Shown here: one piece after another, positions 28,204-36,762 of the stretch
Layout of the letters: each line of letters begins with the position of its first letter
Numbering within the stretch: position 1 is the stretch's first letter
Assembly: GCA_965227805.1 (NCBI GenBank)
Contig: CBDDGJ010000003.1
Coordinates: 992,001 to 1,056,000, forward strand
Reading direction: 5' to 3'
Source of the DNA: CBDDGJ01 sp965227805
GTDB taxonomy: Bacteria > Pseudomonadota > Alphaproteobacteria > RS24
Length of the DNA stretch: 64,000 nt
Made by a program: the position numbers and the translations under genes
The notes under the pieces: model-generated
The model's database searches: none
What the model was told of the DNA's origin: nothing
Seen by the model: the letters and a program-made list of their open reading frames with translations, nothing else

Positions 28204-28996
28204 CCGGACGTCCTTCTAATTCGGCACGCACCGCCTCTGTCTGATTGGGCGAGCCGATTACATCATCTTGCAACACAGATTCAAGCAATAACGTATCTGC
28301 CACAAAACGGTCGGCAGGTTCATTAAATAAACGCTTAATGCTACGAATGGCATCCGGATTGCGCGTGGCAATATAGCTTGCTGTTTCAACCGCGGCTGCA
28401 AAGGGGTCATCACAAATGCGCGTAAGAAAGCCATGCGTTTGGGCTTCTTCGGCTTCAAAGATGCGCCCGGTAAAGGCGAGTTCTTTAACAACATCCTCAC
28501 GCGCTACCTGCGTCATCGCATGCGTTGTGCCCATATCGGGCACCAGTCCCCAGCGGATTTCCAAAATCGAATAACGTGTCTTGGGCGCGCCATAACGTAT
28601 ATCCGCGCCCATCATGATCTGAAAGCCACCGCCCAAAGCAACGCCATGGGTTGCAGCAATAACCGGCACGGGGGCTTCGCGCCATGTCCAACAGACTTGT
28701 TGCACTAAATTGGTCATGCCATGCGTGCGCGTAGCCAGAGGCGTGCGCTCTTTACTGACATTGGCATTGCTTCCATCTGCGATTTTGGTGAAATTCCCCA
28801 TATCCAGGCCGGCACAAAAGCTGCGCCCTTCGCCCGATAAAATCGCCACCCGCGCATCTGCGGCCGCTTTTAATGTCTCGCCGGCCTCAATAAGCCCTTC
28901 CATCATCTCCATATCCAGCGCATTCATTTTATCACCGCGTGTCATGGTGATATAGGCAATATGGTCTTTTACTTCAAAACGCACACGTTCGGACAT
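28190..28996 (-). CDS. enoyl-CoA hydratase/isomerase (crotonase) family protein
   Basis: 268 residues. The oxyanion hole is formed by GRSFCAGLDM and GVALGGGFQ. Of the two hydratase glutamates, the first position is Gln (GGGFQIMM) and the second is Glu in LEIRWGLVPDMG; the following Asp resembles the third acid of dienoyl-CoA isomerases. It may therefore isomerise rather than hydrate. A good AAGGAG precedes the start. It lies 17 bases downstream of the kinase gene on the same strand. Confidence 0.85.
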   Translation of the reverse strand: MSERVRFEVKDHIAYITMTRGDKMNALDMEMMEGLIEAGETLKAAADARVAILSGEGRSFCAGLDMGNFTKIADGSNANVSKERTPLATRTHGMTNLVQQVCWTWREAPVPVIAATHGVALGGGFQIMMGADIRYGAPKTRYSILEIRWGLVPDMGTTHAMTQVAREDVVKELAFTGRIFEAEEAQTHGFLTRICDDPFAAAVETASYIATRNPDAIRSIKRLFNEPADRFVADTLLLESVLQDDVIGSPNQTEAVRAELEGRPAKFG

Positions 28997-29013
28997 GATT
29001 AGTCTCCTTCACT

Positions 29014-30471
29014 CTATTTATGATGAAACTCATATCGCATTTTATCAAATTGTGCAAATTGTGTATGATAAAATTTATGCGCCTGGGCATCCGGCATAAA
29101 TCTGGCTTTGGCACGATAGGCTTTTGCTGCCATATGATTAAGGTCTTGCTTTTGCACGGCGGCGGCGGCAAGCAAAGCTGCCCCGAAAGAGGCGTCTCCA
29201 TTTTGTCCCAGCCTTATTTCGGCATTGAGCATATCGGCCAGCATTTGTGCCCAAAAGGCGCTTGCACCCCCGCCACCAAGCAGATGCAATGTTTTAAGCG
29301 GCACGCCACATTTTTTACGCATATCCTGCACAATATCGTAAAAGGCAAAACTTAGCCCCTCAAAGCCTGCGCGGGCAATATCTGCCCGATCACTGGCACG
29401 GCTTAACTGCGAAATATGCGCGCGATAAGCGCCATTCCAATGCGGCGCGCGCTCGCCATTAAGATAGGGGTGAAACAAAACCCCATGCGCCCCGCGCGGG
29501 GCGGTTTGTGCGAGCGCATCCATTTCTTCCACGGGCATATCATTCAGAAAAACACGCCCCAGCCAGCCAAGCGCGCTGGTGCATTGGTTCATACCCGCGG
29601 CATGATAATAAAGCCCCGCTATAATATGTGGATAGCACGAAACAGGGGGAAAGCAATGAGCTGTATCATCGCTTAGCGCCACCACACCGGCAGAGGCCAG
29701 TTTTAGGCTTGCGCTTCCTTTGGCACTTGCCCCACAACATAACCATTCAATGCTGGTATCGATACTGCCTTGAAAAAGCGGAATTGAATGGTCGACACCA
29801 AGCATGCTGGTTATGTGCGCATTAAGATAACCGGCCACATGCATTGCCTTATGTAAATCCGGTAAATGCGTGGGGTGCACGCCGGCAAAATCCATCAGCT
29901 CTGCCGCCCAATTTTGGGTTGCATAATCTCCCATAAGCGCGCCTATGGCTTCACCGAAATCGCTACTATGTGTATCTATCGCGCTTATTTGCGCGCGTAG
30001 CCAGTCTTTGGCGAAATAGATTTTTTCAACCCGCGCCCATAATGTCGGCTCATTTTCCTGCAGCCAGATAAGCTGCGGCAGTGTCCAGCCCGGATTCGCC
30101 TGATTGAGGCTATGCGCCAGCACACTATGATGGGCGCGTAAATAGTCTGCCTGTCTGGTTGCGCGCTGGTCGCTCCATAATATGGCCGGACGCAAGGGCA
30201 CCCCTGCTCCATCGGTAAGCACAGCAATATGCGCGCCACCGCTAAACCCAATGCCCGCCATGCGCTTTGCCTCTTGCGGATAATCACGCGCCATATCGTG
30301 CAAAGCCTCAAACAGTGCCGCCCGCCAATCCAGCGGGTTTTGTTCTGCCCACCCTGTGTGCGGGTGAGACGTCGCAAGCGGACGCGTAAAGGTTACGATA
30401 GTCTGCAAAACGTCATCCAGCAGGCATAATTTCAACCCGCTCGCGCCCAAATCAATCCCTAAAAAAAACAT
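29014..30471 (-). CDS. FGGY-family carbohydrate kinase, xylulokinase-like
   Basis: 485 residues. The N-terminal phosphate loop FLGIDLGASGLKLCLLD, the GWAEQNP segment, and the C-terminal LLGGGGASAFWAQMLAD ATP site define a FGGY kinase; SGGAHIAVL and the ERAPHWN segment are closest to xylulokinases. The substrate cannot be fixed. The ATG at 30471 is chosen because the alternative upstream start is a TTG inside nudC. The start lies seven bases after the nudC stop, with AAGGGG just before it. Confidence 0.82.
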   Translation of the reverse strand: MFFLGIDLGASGLKLCLLDDVLQTIVTFTRPLATSHPHTGWAEQNPLDWRAALFEALHDMARDYPQEAKRMAGIGFSGGAHIAVLTDGAGVPLRPAILWSDQRATRQADYLRAHHSVLAHSLNQANPGWTLPQLIWLQENEPTLWARVEKIYFAKDWLRAQISAIDTHSSDFGEAIGALMGDYATQNWAAELMDFAGVHPTHLPDLHKAMHVAGYLNAHITSMLGVDHSIPLFQGSIDTSIEWLCCGASAKGSASLKLASAGVVALSDDTAHCFPPVSCYPHIIAGLYYHAAGMNQCTSALGWLGRVFLNDMPVEEMDALAQTAPRGAHGVLFHPYLNGERAPHWNGAYRAHISQLSRASDRADIARAGFEGLSFAFYDIVQDMRKKCGVPLKTLHLLGGGGASAFWAQMLADMLNAEIRLGQNGDASFGAALLAAAAVQKQDLNHMAAKAYRAKARFMPDAQAHKFYHTQFAQFDKMRYEFHHK

Positions 30472-30478
30472 ACGCCCC

Positions 30479-31423
30479 TTATGTATCTTGCTGGGCAAAG
30501 GCCTTCACCAGATGATGGGCAATCGCCATGGGGGGAGGCACACCGAATGTGCCTTCGCCATTTAAGGCCGCGCGTATATCTGCCCGCGACACCCAGCGCG
30601 CATCCGCAAGTTCTATGCCATCCAAATACATATCTGTGCTTTTGGCCTGCGCCAAACACCCAATCATAAGCGAGGCAGGAAACGGCCAGGGCTGGCTTGC
30701 ATGATACTGCACATGTGTCACCGTCACACCCGCCTCTTCCATCATTTCACGCGCCACCGCTTCTTCTATGGTTTCACCCGGCTCCACAAAACCGGCCAGG
30801 GCAGAAAACATATTTTCTGGCCAGCCCGCTTGCCGCCCCAGCAAACACATATCTTCATATATGGCGAGCATAATCACCACCGGATCGGTGCGTGGAAAAT
30901 GTTCGGCAGAACAAGCCGCACATACGCGTTTATAGCCGCTATCTTGCACTGTCGTTTCTCCGCCACAGCGCGCGCAAAAGCCATGACGAATATGCCAATC
31001 CAGCATGGCTTTGGCCTGGGCTAAAATCGCCACTTCACCGGCAGACATATCCCCCGCAGCGGCAAGGGCACGTAAATCTTCAAATTGTCCCATGCCCTTA
31101 AAAGGCGGCCTATCCTCGGGCGCTGACATATCCGATATATCCAGCGCAAAAAGCGGCTTGCCGCGCTTATTTATGCCCAGAAAAATACATAAGCGTGCAG
31201 GCGTTAGCACATCTTTCAAGACGTCACGCGGCAACCAGCCAACATCACGCCCATCGCCCGCATGTAATTCGGGTAAAACAAGCGGGCATAAATTCCATAG
31301 CGGCACAAATAGGGCATGGGGACCAAGCATATGCTCACGCAGCCACGCCGTATCATTGCGCTGATGGCCGGCGCGGTCTAACGGATTATTGGCAAATATT
31401 ATCGGGCTTGGTGGTAATGACAT
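30479..31423 (-). CDS. nudC: NADH pyrophosphatase
   Basis: 314 residues. A four-cysteine zinc ribbon (FCARCGG ... VCAACSAEHFPR) near residue 150 precedes the Nudix box GFVEPGETIEEAVAREMMEE, and the NudC-specific motif SQPWPFPASLM follows. It hydrolyses NADH and can remove NAD caps from RNA in characterised homologues. AAGGGAG precedes the ATG. It heads a three-gene minus-strand run with the kinase and the crotonase. Confidence 0.95.
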   Translation of the reverse strand: MSLPPSPIIFANNPLDRAGHQRNDTAWLREHMLGPHALFVPLWNLCPLVLPELHAGDGRDVGWLPRDVLKDVLTPARLCIFLGINKRGKPLFALDISDMSAPEDRPPFKGMGQFEDLRALAAAGDMSAGEVAILAQAKAMLDWHIRHGFCARCGGETTVQDSGYKRVCAACSAEHFPRTDPVVIMLAIYEDMCLLGRQAGWPENMFSALAGFVEPGETIEEAVAREMMEEAGVTVTHVQYHASQPWPFPASLMIGCLAQAKSTDMYLDGIELADARWVSRADIRAALNGEGTFGVPPPMAIAHHLVKAFAQQDT

Positions 31424-31516
31424 AAACTCCCTTTCACTGTGGATAAAATGACATGATGTGAAAAAAGGAGCAAGTGCAGATTTGCCTTATTTTTTGATTT
31501 CGCCTATAGTGCGTAA

Positions 31517-31614
31517 TGAGAGGTTGGCGGCAGACGCATCCCTCGCCAACCGGGTCAGGTCCGGAAGGAAGCAGCCCTAACGAGTTCGACGCGGGTTGCC
31601 TGTCCAATCTCTCG
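31517..31614 (+). ncRNA. ffs: signal recognition particle RNA, small bacterial type
   Basis: The universal SRP Alu-less core GGGTCAGGTCCGGAAGGA begins at 31552 and continues with the AGCAGCCC tetraloop-distal strand. The ends pair: 31518-31527 (GAGAGGTTGG) with 31604-31613 (CCAATCTCTC). It binds Ffh for co-translational membrane targeting. Its place just upstream of dnaX is common. Confidence 0.96.
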
Positions 31615-31663
31615 CCTTATCAAACCAAACGCATAATCAAACCAAGCACATATATGAAACATT

Positions 31664-33499
31664 ATGGATAATTCCGAAATCGATAATACTACCCCCCCAC
31701 CCGCACAGGCAACATCCGGGGAGGGCTTTGGCTTTATGGACGCAGCAGATGCAGAAAATAATATCGCCCCGCCGCAAGCTGCCTATCAGGTTTTGGCACG
31801 AAAATACCGCCCGCAAAATTTTGACGACCTTATCGGGCAAGATGCCATGGTGCGCACCTTACGCAATGCCTTTGCCAGTGGGCGCATCGCCCATGCCTTT
31901 ATGCTTACCGGTGTGCGGGGTGTGGGCAAAACCACAACAGCGCGTATCCTAGCCCGCGCGTTGAATTATCATACCGAAACATGCGACCACCCAAGCGCTG
32001 ATATGCCCGAACACGGCACGCATTGCGCGGCTATTATGGAAGGGCGGCATGTCGATATATTAGAGATGGATGCGGCCTCACGCACAGGCATAGATGATAT
32101 TCGCGAAATTATAGATAATGTGCGCTATGCGCCTGCTTCGGCACGCTATAAGGTCTATATTATTGACGAAGTGCATATGCTCTCTACCCAGGCCTTTAAC
32201 GGGTTACTCAAAACACTGGAAGAGCCGCCCGCACATGTGAAATTTATCTTTGCCACAACCGAAATTCGTAAAGTGCCGGTAACCATATTATCACGTTGTC
32301 AGCGTTTTGATTTGCGCCGCTTAAGTCATACGGATATGGACCAATTACTTACCCGCACATGCATGGCAGAAAAGATTGAGTTACAAGACGAAGCACGCGC
32401 CTTGCTTGCGCGCGCGGCGGAAGGTTCCGCACGCGATGCGCTGTCTTTGCTTGATCGCATATGGGCACATGCTGGCGACGAGATTGCCTCTTTGGGCATG
32501 GATGAAATACGTTCATTATTGGGGCTTGCCGATCGCGGACAAATACTCGACCTATTCGACCTCACCTTGCAAGGTAAAATAGCCGAGGCTTTAGCCGCGT
32601 TTGCCGCGCTTTATGATTTGGGCACAGATGCCCTGATGCTTATTGGTGATCTGGTCGATCTGACCCATTGGCTCACACGGCTTAAATATGTGCCCAATGC
32701 ACCGCGCGATGTAACCATTGCTGAGGCACAAATCACACAGGGGCAAAATATTGCCGAGACATTATCCATGAGCGTTCTGGGGCGGTGCTGGCAGATTTTG
32801 CTGAAGGGCTATCAGGATGTCATGCACGCACCAAACCCCTATGTGGCCGCCGAGATGGTGCTTATTCGCATGGCACATATTACCGATTTACCCACACCGG
32901 AAGACTTGATAAAGCAATATGAGGCAGCCCCGGCCACCACCCCCCAAACGCCCCCCGCGCCAGTGACGCCCCCCCAAAACACAATGACACAAGCGGATGC
33001 CCCCACATATGAACAAGGCGCGCCCGGTGCCAATATGGCAGCAACAAAGCGCGCTACACAAACAAATACGCAAACGCATATTCATACATTTCAAGATATT
33101 GTGAGCCTTATCGCTGCCAAAGGTGAAGCAGCCTTGCATCATATATTAGACCAGCAGGCACGGTTAAATACCTTTCAGCCCCCCGCCCCGAACCGCATGG
33201 GGCATATAGAGTTGCGCTTTACGGGGGATGCGGCACAAAAAAATATGCTTATGCAGGAATTACCGCAAAAACTGCTTAACTGGACACAGCAAAGCTGGAT
33301 AGTGTCTTTAGCGCAAGATGAAACCTCATCCCCTCCCACTATGGCCGCTATGGATGAAACCACGGCACAGCGAGAAAAATTATTACAAGACCCGCTTATT
33401 CGCACCACATTGGATATATTTCCCGATGCAGAAATTACAGCAATTACCGAGACCGGCGCAGAGACTATGACCCCTGAATATGACGGGGATGATGGCTAA
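31664..33499 (+). CDS. dnaX: DNA polymerase III gamma/tau subunit
   Basis: 611 residues. An extra N-terminal tail of about 40 residues precedes YQVLARKYRPQNF; Walker A is GVRGVGKTTTAR (83 on), the DEVHMLS Walker B and TILSRCQRFDLRR sensor follow. The zinc module is reduced: only two cysteines (ETCDHP and GTHCAAI) remain of the four in E. coli, as is usual in alphaproteobacteria. A Pro/Thr/Gln-rich linker at about 420-470 leads to the tau C-terminal part. The clamp-loader ATPase. recR follows after five bases. Confidence 0.96.
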   Translation: MDNSEIDNTTPPPAQATSGEGFGFMDAADAENNIAPPQAAYQVLARKYRPQNFDDLIGQDAMVRTLRNAFASGRIAHAFMLTGVRGVGKTTTARILARALNYHTETCDHPSADMPEHGTHCAAIMEGRHVDILEMDAASRTGIDDIREIIDNVRYAPASARYKVYIIDEVHMLSTQAFNGLLKTLEEPPAHVKFIFATTEIRKVPVTILSRCQRFDLRRLSHTDMDQLLTRTCMAEKIELQDEARALLARAAEGSARDALSLLDRIWAHAGDEIASLGMDEIRSLLGLADRGQILDLFDLTLQGKIAEALAAFAALYDLGTDALMLIGDLVDLTHWLTRLKYVPNAPRDVTIAEAQITQGQNIAETLSMSVLGRCWQILLKGYQDVMHAPNPYVAAEMVLIRMAHITDLPTPEDLIKQYEAAPATTPQTPPAPVTPPQNTMTQADAPTYEQGAPGANMAATKRATQTNTQTHIHTFQDIVSLIAAKGEAALHHILDQQARLNTFQPPAPNRMGHIELRFTGDAAQKNMLMQELPQKLLNWTQQSWIVSLAQDETSSPPTMAAMDETTAQREKLLQDPLIRTTLDIFPDAEITAITETGAETMTPEYDGDDG

Positions 33500-33504
33500 A
33501 GCAC

Positions 33505-34098
33505 ATGCGTGGGGAAGACATTGAACAGCTGATAAAAATTATGGCGCGCTTGCCTGGCCTGGGGCCACGCTCGGCACGGCGCGCTGTGCTTCATTTACTT
33601 CGCACCCCCGAACAAGTGCTCGACCCCCTTATTACTGCCTTAACCACAGCACGAAATAATGTATCTGCCTGCACGCAATGCGGTAATTTGGATACGCATA
33701 ATCCATGCACAATCTGCACCGATCCACGCCGCGACCTGTCTTATATTTGTGTGGTTGAAACTGTTGGCGATGTATGGGCCTTAGAGCGCGCGCAAGCCAT
33801 TTCCGGCCATTATCATATTTTGGGCGGCAGACTTTCCGCATTAGATGGCGTGGGACCAGAAGATTTGAATTTGGAAAATTTGCGCGCGCGCGCCATGCAA
33901 GAAAATGTGCAGGAAATTATTTTGGCCTTGAATGCAACTGTAGAAGGCCAAAGCACTGCGCATTATATTATGGATATGCTGCATGGTGTGAATGTTAAGA
34001 TTACACGACTTGCCCATGGTGTGCCCGTGGGGGGCGAATTGGATTATCTGGATGAGGGCACATTGGCTACAGCGGTGAAATCACGCAGCCTTATCTAA
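33505..34098 (+). CDS. recR: recombination protein RecR
   Basis: 197 residues. The helix-hairpin-helix LPGLGPRSARRAVLHLL, the four-cysteine zinc finger CTQCGNLDTHNPCTIC (about 56-71), and the Toprim domain (ICVVETVGDVWALER) are in order. It loads RecA with RecF/RecO at gaps. It directly follows dnaX without the usual ybaB/ebfC gene in between. It overlaps the convergent rmuC gene by four bases. Confidence 0.96.
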   Translation: MRGEDIEQLIKIMARLPGLGPRSARRAVLHLLRTPEQVLDPLITALTTARNNVSACTQCGNLDTHNPCTICTDPRRDLSYICVVETVGDVWALERAQAISGHYHILGGRLSALDGVGPEDLNLENLRARAMQENVQEIILALNATVEGQSTAHYIMDMLHGVNVKITRLAHGVPVGGELDYLDEGTLATAVKSRSLI

Positions 34099-35183
34099 TT
34101 TTTATTTTCTGGTAAGGCCGGTTTGGAAATCTCCTCGACATTATCCAGCTCAACATTGGTGATTTTTTCGCCGCGCGATAAAACCTTACCCGATGAGGTT
34201 TCAATTTGTTTAATATCAGCTTCTGCCTGATTAAAATGCCGTTTCAAATTATTCACACGTTCACTTAGGCGCGATACATCTTCCATTAAATGACGCACTT
34301 CCGCTTGAATGTGACTTGCTTGCTTGTGCATTTCCACATCGCGCATAATGGCACGCACCGTATTTAAGGTGAGCCACATTGTATTGGGCGATACGGGATA
34401 AATCCGCATATCGCGGCATTTTTGAATGGTATCTGGCAAGGAAAGATGCAGCTCGGAAAATATACTCTCCGAAGGCAGAAACATCAACGCCGCCTCAGCC
34501 GTCTCACCGGGAATAAGATATTTCTCGGCAATGGCGCGGGCATGGCGTAGCGTATTATCGCTTAACTGCTTAAGGGCGGCTTTGGCAGCATCCGCATTTT
34601 CAGCAACGCGCATCGCTTGAAATGCCTCAAGCGGGAATTTACTATCCACCACAATCGGGCCTGGCGGATCGGGCAATAAAATAAGGCAATCGGCGCGCTT
34701 GTTATTGCTTAGGGTTGTTTGCAATTTATAGGCATCTTGCGGCAACGCATCGCGCACCAAATCATTTAGCCTTATTTCACCGAAACTACCACGCGCTTGC
34801 TTATTATCCAATATATGCTGCAAATTCACCACTTGCCCCGAAAGCGCGGTGATTTTTTCTTGTGCCTGGTCGATAAGTGCCAGCCGCTGGCCAAGCTCAC
34901 CCAAAGTCTTACCGGTTTTTTCACTATTTTCGCGCAAATTCACCGTTACATTTTGCGTTAAATGGTCGAGGCGTTCATTAAGTGTGCGGCTTAATTCACC
35001 ACGGGCTTTTTCTTGTGTCTCGCTAAGCGCGCCAAGGCGGCCAACCATTTCGCTATGCTGCTTTTGCAGGGCGTCTATATGGGCAAGAAGTGCTGCATCA
35101 TGCGCATGCGGACGGCGCGTTAGGCCGAAAAAAATAAGCGCACAGATAAATGCACCCCCAATTGCGATAAAGAAATAGTCCAT
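34095..35183 (-). CDS. rmuC: RmuC-family DNA recombination protein
   Basis: 362 residues. One N-terminal membrane helix (about 3-20), a coiled coil (about 40-125), then the RmuC nuclease-like core with QARGSFGEIRLNDLV, VVDSKFPLEAFQAM and MFLPSESIFSELH. RmuC limits inversions at short inverted repeats in E. coli. The protein is single-copy and convergent with recR. Confidence 0.92.
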   Translation of the reverse strand: MDYFFIAIGGAFICALIFFGLTRRPHAHDAALLAHIDALQKQHSEMVGRLGALSETQEKARGELSRTLNERLDHLTQNVTVNLRENSEKTGKTLGELGQRLALIDQAQEKITALSGQVVNLQHILDNKQARGSFGEIRLNDLVRDALPQDAYKLQTTLSNNKRADCLILLPDPPGPIVVDSKFPLEAFQAMRVAENADAAKAALKQLSDNTLRHARAIAEKYLIPGETAEAALMFLPSESIFSELHLSLPDTIQKCRDMRIYPVSPNTMWLTLNTVRAIMRDVEMHKQASHIQAEVRHLMEDVSRLSERVNNLKRHFNQAEADIKQIETSSGKVLSRGEKITNVELDNVEEISKPALPENKN

Positions 35184-35248
35184 GCCGTAAATCTAGGTGA
35201 TTCGACATAGACTTGACCACATCAATCGCTTAGCGTATTGCATAGATT

Positions 35249-35800
35249 ATGACGATTAGAGATATTATCCATGTCCCCGACCCGCGCCTGAAAACCATAT
35301 CAAAGCCGGTAAAACAGGTGGACGACACCCATCGCGCGCTTATGGATGACATGCTGGAAACCATGTATGCCGCACATGGTATTGGCCTTGCGGCCATACA
35401 GATCGGCGTGCCCGAACGCATTATTGTGATGGATTTATCACCCGCAGATGATGCAGATAAAGAAGCGCGTTATGATATGTCGCAATCGCAAGACACAGAG
35501 CCACGTTATTTCGTTAATCCGGAAATTATATGGGTATCGGAAGCGATGAATAATTATCAGGAAGGCTGCCTTTCCGTGCCCGGCTTTTATGATGACGTGG
35601 AACGCCCCGCCCAGTGCCGCGTGCGGTTTCTGGATTATCACGGCACATTGCAGGAAATAGAGTGCGATGGCCTGCTTGCGACCTGTCTTCAGCATGAAAT
35701 GGATCATCTAAACGGCATTGTGTTTCTTGACCATTTATCGCGGCTTAAGCGCGAACGCATTGTTAAGAAACTTAAAAAGCAATCCATGGTTAATGTGTAA
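35249..35800 (+). CDS. def: peptide deformylase
   Basis: 183 residues. All three metal/catalytic motifs are present: GIGLAAIQ near residue 44, EGCLSVP near 108 and QHEMDHLNG near 149. It removes the formyl group from nascent chains and is paired with fmt 15 bases downstream, so addition and removal of formyl groups are co-expressed. Confidence 0.96.
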   Translation: MTIRDIIHVPDPRLKTISKPVKQVDDTHRALMDDMLETMYAAHGIGLAAIQIGVPERIIVMDLSPADDADKEARYDMSQSQDTEPRYFVNPEIIWVSEAMNNYQEGCLSVPGFYDDVERPAQCRVRFLDYHGTLQEIECDGLLATCLQHEMDHLNGIVFLDHLSRLKRERIVKKLKKQSMVNV

Positions 35801-35815
35801 GGGAGCTTTTGCCCC

Positions 35816-36760
35816 ATGCGGCTTATTTTTATGGGAACCCCGGAATTTGCCGCAACGGCCCTAGACGCTCTATATCAGGCAGGCCATGAGATCATTGCGG
35901 CCTATAGCCGCCCGCCTGCACAATCAGGCCGTGGCCTGCAGGTGCAAAAAACACCCGTGCAGCGTTTTTGCGACGCAAAGGGTATAGATTTATATATGCC
36001 GCAAAACTTCAAATCCCCCGAAGTCATTACACAATTCCAGACGCATCAGGCAGACCTTGCCATTGTTGCGGCCTATGGCCTGCTTTTGCCGCAGGTCATT
36101 TTGGATGCGCCGCGCGTGGGCTGCTGGAATATTCATGCATCATTATTGCCACGATGGCGGGGTGCCGCACCCATTCAACGTGCCATTATGGCCGGCGATA
36201 ACCAAACCGGCATTACAATTATGCAAATGGATGCGGGGCTGGATACGGGGGCTATTTTATACCAGGAGACAATATCTATTTTGCCGCAAGATACCGCTGC
36301 AAGCCTACATGATAAACTCGCGCATCTGGGAGGGCAGGCCATGTGCACCGCCCTTGCCACCCCCGCACTTACCACCCCCGCACTTACCACCCCCGCACAT
36401 ACACCACACGCGCAAGACGAAACCGGCGCGCTTTATGCGCCGAAAATACAAAAAGCAGAAGCGCGCATAGACTGGCAGCGTCCGGCGGCAGAGCTCGACC
36501 GGCACATTCGTGGTCTATCGCCTTTTCCCGGTGCATGGTGTATGTGGGGAAAAGAACGGCTTAAAATCCTAAATTGCCGCATCGCTGAAAAAACGTATCC
36601 GCCGGCGCCCCCCGGCACGGTGCTGGATGATGCCCTTACCATTGCCTGTGGCGAAGGCGCATTGCGCTTGCTCTCCGTGCAACGTGCTGGAAAGAGTGCA
36701 TTAGACGCGCAGACGTTTCAGCGCGGCGCGAAACATCTCACAAGCACAGGGTTGGCATAA
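35816..36760 (+). CDS. fmt: methionyl-tRNA formyltransferase
   Basis: 314 residues. The formyltransferase core has FMGTPEFAA at the N-terminus, and SLLPRWRGAAPIQRAI with the catalytic Asn-His-Asp region (NIHASLLPRWRG, MDAGLDTGAIL). A C-terminal OB-like tRNA-binding domain follows. Between them, at about residues 180-197, sits a short Thr/Pro/Ala tandem repeat absent from typical Fmt. It formylates initiator Met-tRNA. Confidence 0.95.
   Translation: MRLIFMGTPEFAATALDALYQAGHEIIAAYSRPPAQSGRGLQVQKTPVQRFCDAKGIDLYMPQNFKSPEVITQFQTHQADLAIVAAYGLLLPQVILDAPRVGCWNIHASLLPRWRGAAPIQRAIMAGDNQTGITIMQMDAGLDTGAILYQETISILPQDTAASLHDKLAHLGGQAMCTALATPALTTPALTTPAHTPHAQDETGALYAPKIQKAEARIDWQRPAAELDRHIRGLSPFPGAWCMWGKERLKILNCRIAEKTYPPAPPGTVLDDALTIACGEGALRLLSVQRAGKSALDAQTFQRGAKHLTSTGLA
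36357..36401 (+). repeat. 15-bp tandem repeat inside fmt
   Basis: Three in-frame units of 15 bases (CCACCCCCGCACTTA, the last ending CATA) at 36357, 36372 and 36387. They encode repeated Thr-Pro-Ala-Leu-Thr in the interdomain linker. Confidence 0.85.
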
Positions 36761-36762
36761 AT

